From contig MU621099.1 in assembly GCA_025399215.1 (NCBI GenBank), forward strand, positions 62,001-126,000: a stretch of 64,000 bases of DNA. The letters are read 5' to 3'. The DNA is from Globomyces pollinis-pini (lineage: Eukaryota > Chytridiomycota > Chytridiomycetes > Rhizophydiales > Globomycetaceae). Under the pieces are notes generated by a model. That model saw nothing but the letters and a program-made list of their open reading frames with translations, had not been told where the DNA came from and did no database searches. Position 1 is the stretch's first letter. Each line of letters starts with the position of its first letter. Shown here piece after piece: positions 53,960 through 64,000 of the stretch. A program made the position numbers and the translations under genes.

Positions 53960-55607
53960 ATGAAACGAAAACAGAATCAAGAGAAGGAATTGAAGATGAC
54001 AGTTGAATCCGTGAGGAAATTAGCAAAGGATATTCTAGCAGACACTGCAAACTTGAATAATATATCCACCCTATTGGATTCTGCTAAAGTAATTTAAAGT
54101 CATGCTTAGACATAGAATCATAATCTAAATCCAAACGAATTACACGCTATTTTTACTTCATTAACCTACGTATTTATCAAACTATCGGAAAACTCTTTAC
54201 TGGACAAACCAGCCAAAAAATCAGACGACCCAAAATCAAAAGTATCTAAATGGCTGCGGGAAAACCGATTGGTATTCCTTCAAATAATGGCATCTAATAT
54301 TTCACATTGGGACACCAGAATTCAAGTAATGAACCAAATATAGTTAATGTCAGATCACCAGTTTTGAAAAATCATTGGAATTGGTACGAGAAGCATCCGA
54401 ACGTACCAATGAATTCCAAAACAGTTTCTATTACCTTATTGTAGAAGCCATTCTAAACTTGGAATCTGTAAACGAAATCCTACACAGTAGAATTATCAGT
54501 ACATTAAATGAATATGATGATTTACGATATTTCTTTTTTAAGGATTCAAAGTAAGAACTTGAAATTTGATTTTGTAGTAAATGCATGGAATCCATATTAG
54601 ATCAAGGCAAACAAACCCAAAAACAATCTCAAATCATATTTGAAATTCTATTGAAATTAAACCCGGCTCAAACTGATCAAGATTCCATCCAGATGTATTG
54701 TAATGCTACATTTACTGGTAAAGATGAATCAAAAACAAATCAAATCTTGGTTCCAAATTCATATCAACGTCAATTTAGTGATTGTTGGATTACCTTTTTA
54801 CGATTTCCAATGAATTCGGTCACTTATAAAGGTATTTTGGAAACCATGCATCAAAGCATCATCCCATTTTTATCGCAACCGACTTCATTAATGGATTTCT
54901 TGGTGGATGCTTATAATTCGGGTGGTTTTATCAGTATCCTAGCATTAAATGGTGTTTTCACGTTGATTCATAAACATAATTTGGATTATCCACATTTCTA
55001 TCCAAAACTGTATGCATTATTTGATAAAAATGTGTTACATACCAAATATCGATCCAGATTTTTTCGAATGGCCTCCTTATTTTTATCGTCCACTTACATT
55101 CCTACTTACCTCGTGGCATCTTTTATTAAAAGAATGTGTCGTATAGCTTTATTCGCACCACCATCCTCTATTATCATGATATTACCTTTCATTTATAACC
55201 TTCTTCGATTACACCCTTCATGTATTTCGTTAATTCATCGTACAGATGTGTCCATGGATGAAATGAATGGTATGAATATTTTTCTAAATTGTAGATCCAT
55301 ATTTATTTGATAAACTTGATCCTAATGAATCGAATGCAGTTGACAGTTGTTTATGGGAATTAGAATCACTTAAACGGCATTATTGTCCCACTGTTTCGAA
55401 ATTGGCATTGATTTTTGAAGATTCATTGGCTAAACCATCCTATGATCTTGAAGATTTCTTTGATCATTCGTATAAAACCGTAATTTTTATTATATTTATT
55501 TTTAGTTGATTGATGCTGAAGTTCATAGTAAAAAGATAAATTCTGAAGATATTCCTCCTTTGGCCACCAAAAGTGAAAGTGAATGGAGTGAATTGTGGGT
55601 ATTTTAA
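53960..55607 (+). CDS. NOC4: NOC4 ribosome biogenesis factor (CBF/Mak21 family)
   Basis: Partner of Nop14 in maturation of the small ribosomal subunit. The conserved CBF domain is clear: NGVFTLIHKHNLDYPHFYPK, LYALFDKNVLHTKYRSRFFR, LFLSSTYIPTYLVASFIKRM, IIMILPFIYNLLRLHPSCIS, LWELESLKRHYCPTVSKLAL and SYDLEDFFDHSY. The start ATG at 53960 gives MKRKQNQEKELKMTVESVRK. Introns: 27 nt near 54088, others near 54327 and 54551, 25 nt near 55270-55294 (joining MN-DPYLFDKLD) and about 32 nt near 55478. It converges with RIX1, another ribosome-assembly factor, across 75 bp. Confidence 0.88.
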
Positions 55608-55682
55608 TATAATTGACAGTACTATTTTACATATTAATTTGAAACTGGATTTGAAAATCATATGATTAAATCTTGAGTTTAT

Positions 55683-58105
55683 TTAATTTATATCTTCACT
55701 ATCACTGTCTGGACCTCCAAAGTCACTATTATAATTAATATCTGGCATCTCTATATCTTCATCATCCGCATCATTGTCATTGAGAACAGCAAGTACTTCT
55801 GTTGTTTTCTCCTTTAATTCGGTGTTTTTTGTTGATAAAGCATGAACTGGAAATGCCGTTACTGGCAAATGTACAGGACTGGACGTTTTCTTTGGGCTAA
55901 CTAAACCGTCTTTTAGTGGAAGCTTAGCTTCCTCAGTACTTGTCAACAAAGTTTGATCTTGGATAGACATTGACCAAACAGGAGGTACTATTGCTGGTAC
56001 AGATATAGGTTTCTTTTCATGAACAGTTTCTGTAACAACCGTTTCTGGTAATTCTACCACCATAGGTTTTGATTCAACGACAGGTTTAACTGTATGGCGA
56101 ATAATACTGACAGGATGATGGTCGGGATTATGGCTATTTTCAAATGGTAGAGGAACCATAAGATTTGTGCTCTGTTCGTTTTTCTGAATTGGCACTTGTG
56201 GTGGTAGCTTTGGATGAATTACCAATTCCATTTGCATCAATGCTTCCTTAGATATTAACCGAATCTAATTGTTCAACATCAGTAAATAATTATACCTTTT
56301 GATCACTATGGAATAAACCTTTACAAAATATTTTCGATATGATTGGAAACAAAGACTTATCGATGATAGATGAACTATGAAAGAGAATCTTTGATAGAGT
56401 GGTGAATAATTCAGGGAGTATAAATGCAGAAAAAACCATTGATGAGGAGTTTGGTTGAATAACTTGATGTACTTGCATTCCAGACTTAAGAATTAGGTGT
56501 AAAATAATTTGGAATGATTCCAATTGAGTTTTTTTATCCAAAAATGGAACACAATTTTCAAAAGCTAATTCATGATCAGAATGTCAATTAGTTACCAATC
56601 AATGATTTGTTGAAAATTATTAGATTTTCTGGATTATCAATCTTAAATTCAACTTCTGCAGAATCAAGTAATTCATGTTTTCGTTTTTTAGTTGTCTGAT
56701 ACGATTAGAAACTTTAGAAACTCACAAACACAGGTAATAAATAGGCTTCAGATTGTCGTAAGTCTTCCATAATAAACTGTACAACACTTTGATACTCTGG
56801 TCCCTTCATTCCATTTTTCAAACACTCTATTAGTAAATCATACATTGAGCATCGATATTTTCTAAATATTAAATGGAATCAACCATACCCTTTCCTATCC
56901 CACATTGATTTCATTATAAGTTGACGTATGTTGTATGAAAAGTTGTTGATTTTGTGATTACCACTATTGACATTACTACCAAAATAAATAAATACCACAC
57001 AATAAGCTGCTTTAGGGTTTGATCTGCCAATAGTTGTAATTCTCTCACAATACTTTGTAACAACAATGAATTTTTAATATTCTGAAATGTTACTTAAATG
57101 TGTTCGTTACCTTTCGAGTGAAATCTAACGTGTAGACAACTTCAATCCATTGAATTATTGTCGTTGGGTTAAACTCTAACTCTGTGGAATGATGCAAAAT
57201 AGACATTGTTAATGTAGTATACTTGCGAAATTCTTCTAACAACATAAAAGGTTGAGAGCTCTTTGAAAGAGAAAATCGGTTTGATATTGCATTTCCTTTC
57301 TCTAGTGAATGGGTAAACACTTAGTCTGAGACTTACTTTCTTCTGGTGAGAATAGCTGATCCAATATATGATTCAATGTGTTTGATGTGGTTAAAAGTAA
57401 TTCTTGAACATTATACTCAGTATTAATATCCTTAGATTTGTTCACAGTAATGGTGCAAATTGATATTATGAATTCATATATCTCCAATTCTTCCGATACT
57501 TGTTCAGATATCTGTTTTTTTAAAGATTCAATTAATTGGATCTTAAATGGTTTGACACTATTTGGATATGCCATCAATAACAGTTGTAAATTGCTGACCT
57601 AAAATGAACCAGTGCATTAATTACTTTTAAGGGCTGGCTATTCTCCAACATTTTAACCACAGTTGTCCAGACCTTTGGTATCCATAAGGATGTCAATTGT
57701 TTTTGTACACCACTGATAAATGTGCTTTTTGATATAAGACGGACAAGCGTATTAATTAATGCATCCTTCAATTCCAGATGGTGATCCAATTTCTATTTTT
57801 GAGATACAAAGTTATACGTTTAATGAAGCCAAAAGAGTCTGAAATACAGATGGTAAATTGGTCTCAAATAGTGGTAAAAATCCATAACTTGCAATTTTTT
57901 GAAGCAAAGAGAATGCGAATAACTTCTCTTCATCAGAAGAAGAATTAATGAATGAATTGATTTTGTTGGTCAAAGCAGTGATTGAGAATTGATTAGTTTC
58001 CTCCTCTAACGATTTCATCACTACAGTTTGCAGTAGGTCTAGAAATTGCTTTAGCTCATTTGGTGAGATTGAAGAAATCAACGTGATGGTCTTCTCCAAT
58101 GACAT
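55683..58105 (-). CDS. RIX1: RIX1/PELP1-like pre-60S factor
   Basis: Component of the Rix1-Ipi1-Ipi3 complex, which works with Rea1 on pre-60S particles. The N-terminal RIX1-type helical repeat shows LPSVFQTLLASLN, INTLVRLISKSTFISGVQKQ, LTSLWIPKVWTTVVKMLE and AYPNSVKPFKIQLIESLKKQ (family pattern FP-x3-RPFK). The C-terminus is acidic, EDIEMPDINYNSDFGGPDSD, as in PELP1/Rix1. Between them is a divergent helical region over several small exons and a Pro/Val/Glu-rich linker (about 55800-56240). Start MSLEKTITLISSISPNELKQ at 58105. Introns are 25-30 nt except for less certain ones in 56540-57090. Identification rests on a few motifs plus the acidic tail, so moderate confidence. Confidence 0.68.
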
Positions 58106-58178
58106 CCAAAAATTCAAACAAAAAAAAATATAAAAAAAAATTATAAAATTGATGAATCGATGTATTTCTTGTTGGTTT

Positions 58179-60003
58179 TTAGACATAAACTTCGTTAATC
58201 CATTCCTGTAATGGTGGCATCTTCGGTACTGCTATGCGTATCCCATTATCGTTCAACACATCATCATACTTTAATGGAATTTTTTTCCGTTCACTAGATT
58301 CAATTGGACCCGTTGGCCTTCTTAGTATTTTCAGAGCCTTTAATTGTGGTTTTACAGGTATTTTAATCGGGTTTCGCGGTTTGGCAGACGCTTGAAGTTC
58401 TTTATACTTGGTGAGATTTAGTTTAGTGACTACTGTCAGTTTTTTAGAAGTATTTGTCGCATTCTCAATATTTGGGACTGGCTGGGGACTTTTTGGTGTC
58501 ATTGGTGTTTTAATGGTCACTACATTACTGCTGTTCACAATTGTATTATCAGGTACAACCTTATTTACTACCGGTTCATCAACTATTAAATTAATACAAC
58601 AGCAAATAAATACAGTAGTCTACAGAGCCTTCTTGCTCATCTTCCGGTAAGTCTTGTAGGCTTCCCGAACTATCCCGTCTCGCCGTTGTTCGATTAAGCT
58701 TCAATGTTCTCAAAGAAGATTCTCGTTTTGCTTGATGTGGTTTTCGTGAGCTCTTGTAGATAATATTGGTCAGTTTATCCAAATCGCCGGTTTCTAACCG
58801 CTTCCTCTCATTCACTAGTGACACACCCGGCGTTGGTACATCTAGCATATCATGCTTTGACTCTAAATCACTCTCAGATATGGTTGATGGGACAGATGTG
58901 TCACTGAAATTAATTGTTTCAGTAAGTGTATCTTCTGGTTAATAAGTAAACGCATACCACAGCCTTCCGAGAGCTTTTGAACGAATGGACTAGACAATCC
59001 TTTGTATTTAACTACTGTTTGCTTCATTAAGATTATATCTTTGCTTTTAGCTATTAGTTTCTCTTGCTATACCATATCAATAGAAATGCTTAATACCGTG
59101 TGATGACTGGATCGCTGCCAAAGATTATTCGCGTCTTCCTCTAGCGGATGGTCTATAGACAATTCACGTAACTCTGGTAGTACAATTTCATTGCTAACTA
59201 ACGGTTTCTAAATTATTCAGTTAAAGTTGCATAGTCGATTACACGTCTAGTAGTGCTCAAATACATCCTGCCTGGAGTATTGCTTTGGGAAAGCTCTGGA
59301 AGATCTTTGAAATAATCCATGTGATGATCTTCATTTGCGGTTTGAATATCAACGGGCAAGTCTTTGGATACAATTTTGTACCATTTCGAATCTTTCCATT
59401 TCTCTGGTATTTTGATCCATGTTGAATTTGGTGGATTTCGAGGTGGTTTTGGTTGATTGTTTTCCTTTAATTTCTTCAATTCCAGCTCTTTTTTCAACAA
59501 CATTTGTTTCTCAAACTGCAATATCTTTAGCTTTGATTTTTTTCCATGCTCTTTAATTATGTTTTCTAATTCTTTGTGATATGCTAATCGTTTTTCTTCC
59601 AACAAATCATTGATAAAATCCCATTTCTATAATAAATATGTGAGACCCAACCGCTTACCTTTTCTTTCTCTTCTAATCGACGCTTTACCGTTGTATCTTC
59701 TTTTTTCACCCTTTAAATTATTATTTGGTAAGTTTGTGTTACTTTTGAGGTTTTTTCGGGTTATCCTTGGACTTTTTCCCCAGATCTTTAATAAATATCG
59801 ATTTCCTTTGATCTGAAGAAACGTCAAATTCAGGATGTTCCATTATGCTCTGTAGTTTGACTCCTTTTGATCAGACATTTAAACTACATACCAGGTGAAA
59901 GTGTGGATATCATCTTGAAAGTTTCCAAATCTAACTCTAGCTTATACCGTTCTACATAATCATCATCAATTGCCGTCTGCTCGGAATCATTGGCAGATAG
60001 CAT
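58179..60003 (-). CDS. Coiled-coil/basic protein, unrecognised
   Basis: Start MLSANDSEQTAIDDDYVERY at 60003. Exons of 25-35-nt intron spacing give: an acidic N-terminus, a Lys-rich segment (KSIFIKDLGKKSKDNPKKPQ), a coiled coil (KRRLEEKEKKWDFINDLLEE, KLKILQFEKQMLLKKELELK), a Trp-rich block STWIKIPEKWKDSKWYKIV, then KDIILMKQTVVKYKGLSSPF near 59010, a Ser/Arg/Lys-rich middle and a basic, Pro-rich C-terminal region with a terminal block IAVPKMPPLQEWINEVYV at 58179. Exon joins in 58640-59210 are uncertain. I do not recognise the family. The coiled coil plus Trp-rich block would suit a cytoskeletal or axonemal linker, but that is a guess. Confidence 0.55.
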
Positions 60004-60101
60004 TCTATTTTGTAAAGAATGACATCATTCATTTGGATTCCATTTTGTACCCAAACCACATCACTTAAAAACTAGTTATAGTAATTTATTTTAAAAAATC
60101 A

Positions 60102-62888
60102 TCAACGAATACCCATATTAGCAATATCGTTCGCCACTTTATCAACAGAGTCTTCGATGACTTCCAATTGAGTAATGAACCTGATATAAGTAAAGCACAA
60201 ATCGTACCTTTCTAATGCCCTAACAGATACTATATCACCTTTACATACATCCAACAGCAATGAGGCCGAATTGATGATAAATTCAATTTTTTCAGATTCT
60301 TTTGGAATGTACAACTTTGGCAATACATGACAAACAGCTCGTCGGAACGATGACCCTTCATTGACAGCCAACTGAAAGCCCTCAATGATTAAATTCACAT
60401 GAGGTGATTCACATTCCACTACAACTGAATCCAGAAGATTTCTAGGATCTGTCCATTCAACCATCTGTAGTAAAATCTTTGAAGGGGTTAATCCATTGCC
60501 TTCACTCCCTTCCAAATTTAACATAGCTTTGAAGGAAACCTAGATATGAATTACGATAACGTTACCCGTTGAAGAAAATCTTGATTGGCAGTGGAGCATT
60601 TACTAAATGCATCAAAAAAGAAACTTAAACATTGACGAATCGATAAGACGTTTACAGTGTCGGGATGAAAATAGAACAAAACTAGGGGAAGCAGCATCTA
60701 ACGTAAATGTGACTCCAACACAAACCGCTTCCTTGTCCAAATGGCAACCAAACATCAAGCACTTACAGACCCCCTCAACAACAACACTAATACGTTTAAG
60801 TATATTCCTAAATACCTTAGCACTTCCTCATTCACGGATTCTAAACCATCTAATAGGGCTCTTAGGATACTGGATTTCTTAAAAATTATCTAAGATACAC
60901 ATTTACCACCTCTGGGGTTAAGTCTCCCATACCATAGGTAAGTATCCAATCGAAAATAAACTAGAATGAAAAATGAAGCAATTACCTGATAAGCCATCTT
61001 CGCGACTGAAGCATTCTTTGTACTTGAGATAAACATGGGCAAGTTCTCTTCTCCAAATTCCTAACAGTTAGATTGGCATTGCCCATACTTGGTCATTCAA
61101 ACAACACAATGCAATGCATCTTAGACACAGAGAACGAACCGGGGTACGTTCGGAATTCACCAATGGGAACACATAAATTTCCATTAACTGCATAGCAGAA
61201 TAGTTCTGTGCAGTCTAAAGATATTAATTTATGAATTAGTGTTTTTACATTCTGATTTATCTCCATTAAAATTGAAATAATCTCTAGACATTTGAATTGG
61301 CAAATCAAAAGTGCATCAGCATTGTTTTGCTTTAAGTTAGACAATCTGAATGCCTTACTTCTGCTGAGTTCAATACACATTCCAAAATGACGCAAATTTG
61401 ACTGATGTTTAGCAGACGAATATTACTTGATAAACTTGTCTGAATCTACCATCAAGTTTTGCATGAGCAGAAAAGAAACTTTTAATTGTTCCATTGAAGC
61501 ATCAGTTTCAACAGGTAACTTGCAAAGAAACTCAATAAAAGTCCTTCTACCTGCTTCATCTGAAAAATCGAGATAATTTGCCACTTGTAACAGATGTAAA
61601 ATGATATACTCCACCTCATTCTCACTTTCTTCGTCTTGTCCCAACAAAATGTAATGCTGAAGCAAATTGACCCAGTCACCCACATTTGGAATCAATAGTT
61701 CAATTCGTTCTTCATTCTACTTATGAGTAAAAATCACAAACCTGTTTTTTAAAGTAATGTTCACAATAGGCATCAATAATTAGTGCTGCACCTTTAGTTA
61801 ACTCGGACCATTCAATATCTTTTTTGTTAGTTAGATTGCAAACCATCATGGCCAAATTTTGTTTTTGGGTTTACGGCAAAATATTCACATAACATGGATT
61901 TAATGAATGCATCGTTATCTAGATTTGGATCAATATCCACCAAATCCTGTATAAATTTGAATAATTGCTGGTCATCAGACATCCATACTTTGAAAGCCAT
62001 CTTAGTACAAGATTTTCGAACTGATTCTTCTCTATCAAGGAGTTAAACTATTATCATACATAGATACCTATCCAAGAATCCTGTTTTGAGTAAATCTAAA
62101 ATAGATTGAAAATCAACAATATCTTCAAGATATTCATCCACAGCACTGTAGTCTTCTGCTAATTTTTCATAGACTGCCTTTCGTACGTTGGTATCAATAT
62201 CTTTTGCTCGTTTAAATACATATTCAATAGATTGTGGTGTGATATCGATATTAGCTAAAACGTGCTTTCTCATGTCACTAGAATAAAAATTGGATATGCC
62301 AAACCTTGATTCATTTTGTAACAGAGTAAGTAATAGATTAAGTATTTCACTGTTTTCTTCATCAGTTCCACAATCTTGAAATCGACAAAGAATGGTAACT
62401 GCATGATTTCGTACAGAAGGATCTTTATCTTTAATTCTTTCCAAGACGGATTCCTTGATATTCAAGTACAATTCTTCTCTACCCATAAATTGAATAATAA
62501 ATCATACCCAATTTCATTGACGTTATTCACATATGCCGATAATATCTGACAAGAACGTAATCTAACTGTTTTATTTGAAACTTTTAATCCTTTAAGGAGA
62601 TAAGGAATGAGAGAATTTTGTAATGATTCATGGATTGCAGTTTCTAAAAAAGGTTAATATTTCAAATTAACCTTTCAAAGACAAATCATTGAAGAAGTAA
62701 CCCAAGAATTTAACAAAAGTATCAACATGACCAATATGTTTAGTAGTTTTCAAAACATGGAAAATACATTGAAAGAACTCTGATTCGAAATCCTTGGATT
62801 TGACTAATTTGCAAAGAGTATTGGAATTCTTTGGGTGAGTGGAAGATCGATGAGAAGCATCTTGAAGAACAGCACGAACTGATGACAT
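60102..62888 (-). CDS. YCG1: Condensin complex subunit CAP-G (YCG1/NCAPG-like)
   Basis: HEAT-repeat, non-SMC subunit of condensin that binds DNA and drives mitotic chromosome compaction. Start MSSVRAVLQDASHRSSTHPK at 62888. HEAT units: FVKFLGYFFNDLSLKG, LIPYLLKGLKVSNKTVRLRS, SVLERIKDKDPSVRNHAVTI with LCRFQD, DMRKHVLANIDITPQSIEYV, RAKDIDTNVRKAVYEKLAED, the family's RDxDxxVRxxVY pattern, FLDRYLCM, and downstream WTDPRNLL (about 60440) ending KVANDIANMGIR at 60102. About 13 introns of 25-35 nt. A plus-strand open frame at 60607-60882 is a shadow. Cnd3-type signatures are good; the distinction from condensin II CAP-G2 favours CAP-G. Confidence 0.8.
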
Positions 62889-63169
62889 GTCCGAAAGAAT
62901 AAAAGAAGAAAGAATAAGAAATCAATTTCATGAATAGCCATGATTATGAACATTTTACATGCAATTATAATCAAATCGAGAGGGAAATCACCAAGGTACC
63001 AAATCACTGTTCTAGACTTGATCTTATTCGCGTGTAATCTTAATGGTAGGTATTATGGTATGATCTTAGCATATTAATCATCCAAGTAACAACCAATATA
63101 AAAGTACCAATGAACAGAGGTCCAAGGAACCATTGTGGCAACGATTTGACTTGACATACTTTCAAGAAA
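62889..63169. promoter_or_regulatory. Divergent promoter region CAP-G/Nudix
   Basis: 281 bp between the two start codons, AT-rich, no supported coding frame; short open frames here are overlaps of the first CAP-G exon region. Confidence 0.35.
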
Positions 63170-63905
63170 ATGTCCAATCAATTTACAATCCATGACGAAC
63201 AATTAGCATATAAGAGGTATTTACAAATACATCAGAGAAAAGTTGATTTCCCAAATGGAAAAGTATTTGATTGGGACGTGGTAGGATCCATTACACCAGG
63301 TTTGACTGATGATTTAATTACAAAGGCCCTCATTTTTGTGTGGTTTTTCCTTACAATACTCAAACGAAGACGGTTAGAATATTGAAGGAATATGCGCAAG
63401 GTTAAATAGTCAATTGTTTTATTATTAGGTCCAAATACCATGATTTACACGCTGGTTGCTGGTGGTTTTGATACCAAAAAACATAAAAGTATATTAGAAA
63501 CTGCAGAACAAGAATTATCTGAGGAAGCTCAGTTGACCGGTGGTACCTTTGTTAATTTACTTCAAGAGCACCATTTGAACTATAAAAGTGGGATTTCCGA
63601 GGTATTTTCATTCTGATATGACTCTTTAGATAAAATGGGGAACTCATCGATTCATCCCATATTTATGTTTGGATCCAATCATCGACAGCATGCCAAGGAA
63701 TCGCGATGAAGAAGGTAATTCTTGCATTTATCTGATAGAAAGAATTGATTGAAATATATGATATGTCTCTTGATGAAGTTCACTCACTTATAATGCAAGG
63801 TATATAAAAAACGATCAGGGATTAACCCAAGGCGAAATCATGTTACCATCTGTCCAAACAATATACATGGCGATAGATTGGATCAAGAAAAACATTAAAG
63901 AATAA
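63170..63905 (+). CDS. Nudix hydrolase (ADP-ribose/NDP-sugar pyrophosphatase-like)
   Basis: Hydrolyses nucleoside diphosphates linked to another moiety; substrate not predictable here. Start MSNQFTIHDEQLAYKRYLQI. Characteristic order: VDFPNGKVFDWDVVG, ILKEYAQGPNTMIYTLVAGG, then the Nudix box GGFDTKKHKSILETAEQELS followed by EEAQLTGG. The metal-binding ELSEE core is intact, while the usual upstream Glu and the Arg of REUxEE are replaced; this variant is known in a plant/fungal/bacterial Nudix subfamily, so I do not call it broken. After that: WGTHRFIPYLCLDPI, MSLDEVHSLIMQG, SVQTIYMAIDWIKKN and stop at 63905. Introns of 27-45 nt at about 63333, 63387, 63600, 63713 and 63800. Confidence 0.8.
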
Positions 63906-63944
63906 AAACTATTCAAAAAGAAACAACAAATAATTGAATTGGAT

Positions 63945-64000
63945 TTATTGCTGAAACTTTATCCCTTCAAGATAAAGCCAGCCATTGAAGCTTGTTACAA
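63945..64000 (-). CDS. Possible 3' end of a minus-strand gene (partial)
   Basis: From the window edge the minus strand is open and reads VTSFNGWLYLEGIKFQQ then stop at 63945. The composition is protein-like and the position (convergent to the Nudix gene, 39 bp away) suits the compact layout, but the fragment is too short to identify. Confidence 0.25.
   Translation of the reverse strand, partial: VTSFNGWLYLEGIKFQQ

Noticed and set aside
60607..60882. Plus-strand 91-residue frame within CAP-G
   Set aside because: Antisense to CAP-G exons; no independent signals.
63480..63570. Nudix box with missing canonical Glu and Arg as sign of an inactive enzyme
   Set aside because: The GGFD-x-KKH...ELSEEA variant is a regular subfamily form, with the ELSEE metal site intact.

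Overview
The window is nuclear DNA from a eukaryote, most likely a zoosporic (flagellated) early-diverging fungus or a close relative of fungi such as an aphelid, chytrid or Cryptomycota-like organism. The evidence is an AT-rich and very gene-dense layout (about 36 protein genes in 64 kb, intergenic gaps often 25-280 bp), fungal-type gene content (septin, VPS10 with two luminal domains, AIM24, FIP1, PRP40, CBF5, PXA-nexin protein, AGM1 for chitin precursor synthesis) and genes that track with motile cilia or centrioles (DRC4/GAS8, TBCCD1). MCM8, which I believe is missing from most crown fungi, is also present. I cannot name the species.

The dominant feature is gene structure. About 70 introns that I traced by hand by restoring reading frame and family homology are almost all 23-35 nt long with GT...AG ends, often with a CTAA(T/C)-like branch site close to the acceptor. 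Several places that look like ordinary longer introns are strings of such mini-introns joined head to tail with zero-length exons between them (AG|GT): six in MCM8, four in the dephospho-CoA kinase, two in DRC4 and probably two in AIM24. Micro-exons of 12-13 nt occur in DRC4 and MCM8, and the DRC4 start codon sits alone in its exon. I regard the mini-intron arrays as the best candidate for something undescribed here.

Layout. 1-8.1 kb, plus strand: APC2 (5' truncated by the window), acyltransferase paralog A, cyclin L, FIP1, peroxisomal ABCD transporter. 8.1-10.8 kb, accessory: a decayed fumarylacetoacetase 5' end, a 51-residue orphan ORF, a MULE-type transposase remnant with a foldback palindrome and a 21-bp tandem repeat. 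10.8-23.3 kb, plus: AIM24, dUTPase, PRP40, DRC4, VPS10. 23.4-27.5 kb, minus: acyltransferase paralog B, AGM1; then divergent dephospho-CoA kinase (plus), NDUFAF3 (minus), a Sel1-repeat protein (plus). 31.5-39.7 kb, minus: RCC1-like protein, acyltransferase paralog C with a long N-terminal extension and a repeat-bearing linker, PXA/nexin-C protein, a membrane protein. 39.8-45.8 kb: TBCCD1 (plus), PCNA (minus) divergent from MCM8 (plus). 46-55.6 kb: a second membrane protein of the same apparent family, CBF5, RSM22 (minus), aspartyl protease, septin, NOC4. 55.7-62.9 kb, minus: RIX1/PELP1-like, an unrecognised coiled-coil protein, condensin CAP-G. 63.2-63.9 kb: a Nudix hydrolase.

There is no operon logic. 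Functional neighbours do occur: PCNA and MCM8 share a 182-bp divergent promoter region, NOC4 and RIX1 (60S/40S ribosome assembly) converge, and AGM1 and the CoA kinase share only 37 bp. Three diverged acyltransferase paralogs and two paralogous membrane proteins mark local or regional gene-family expansion.
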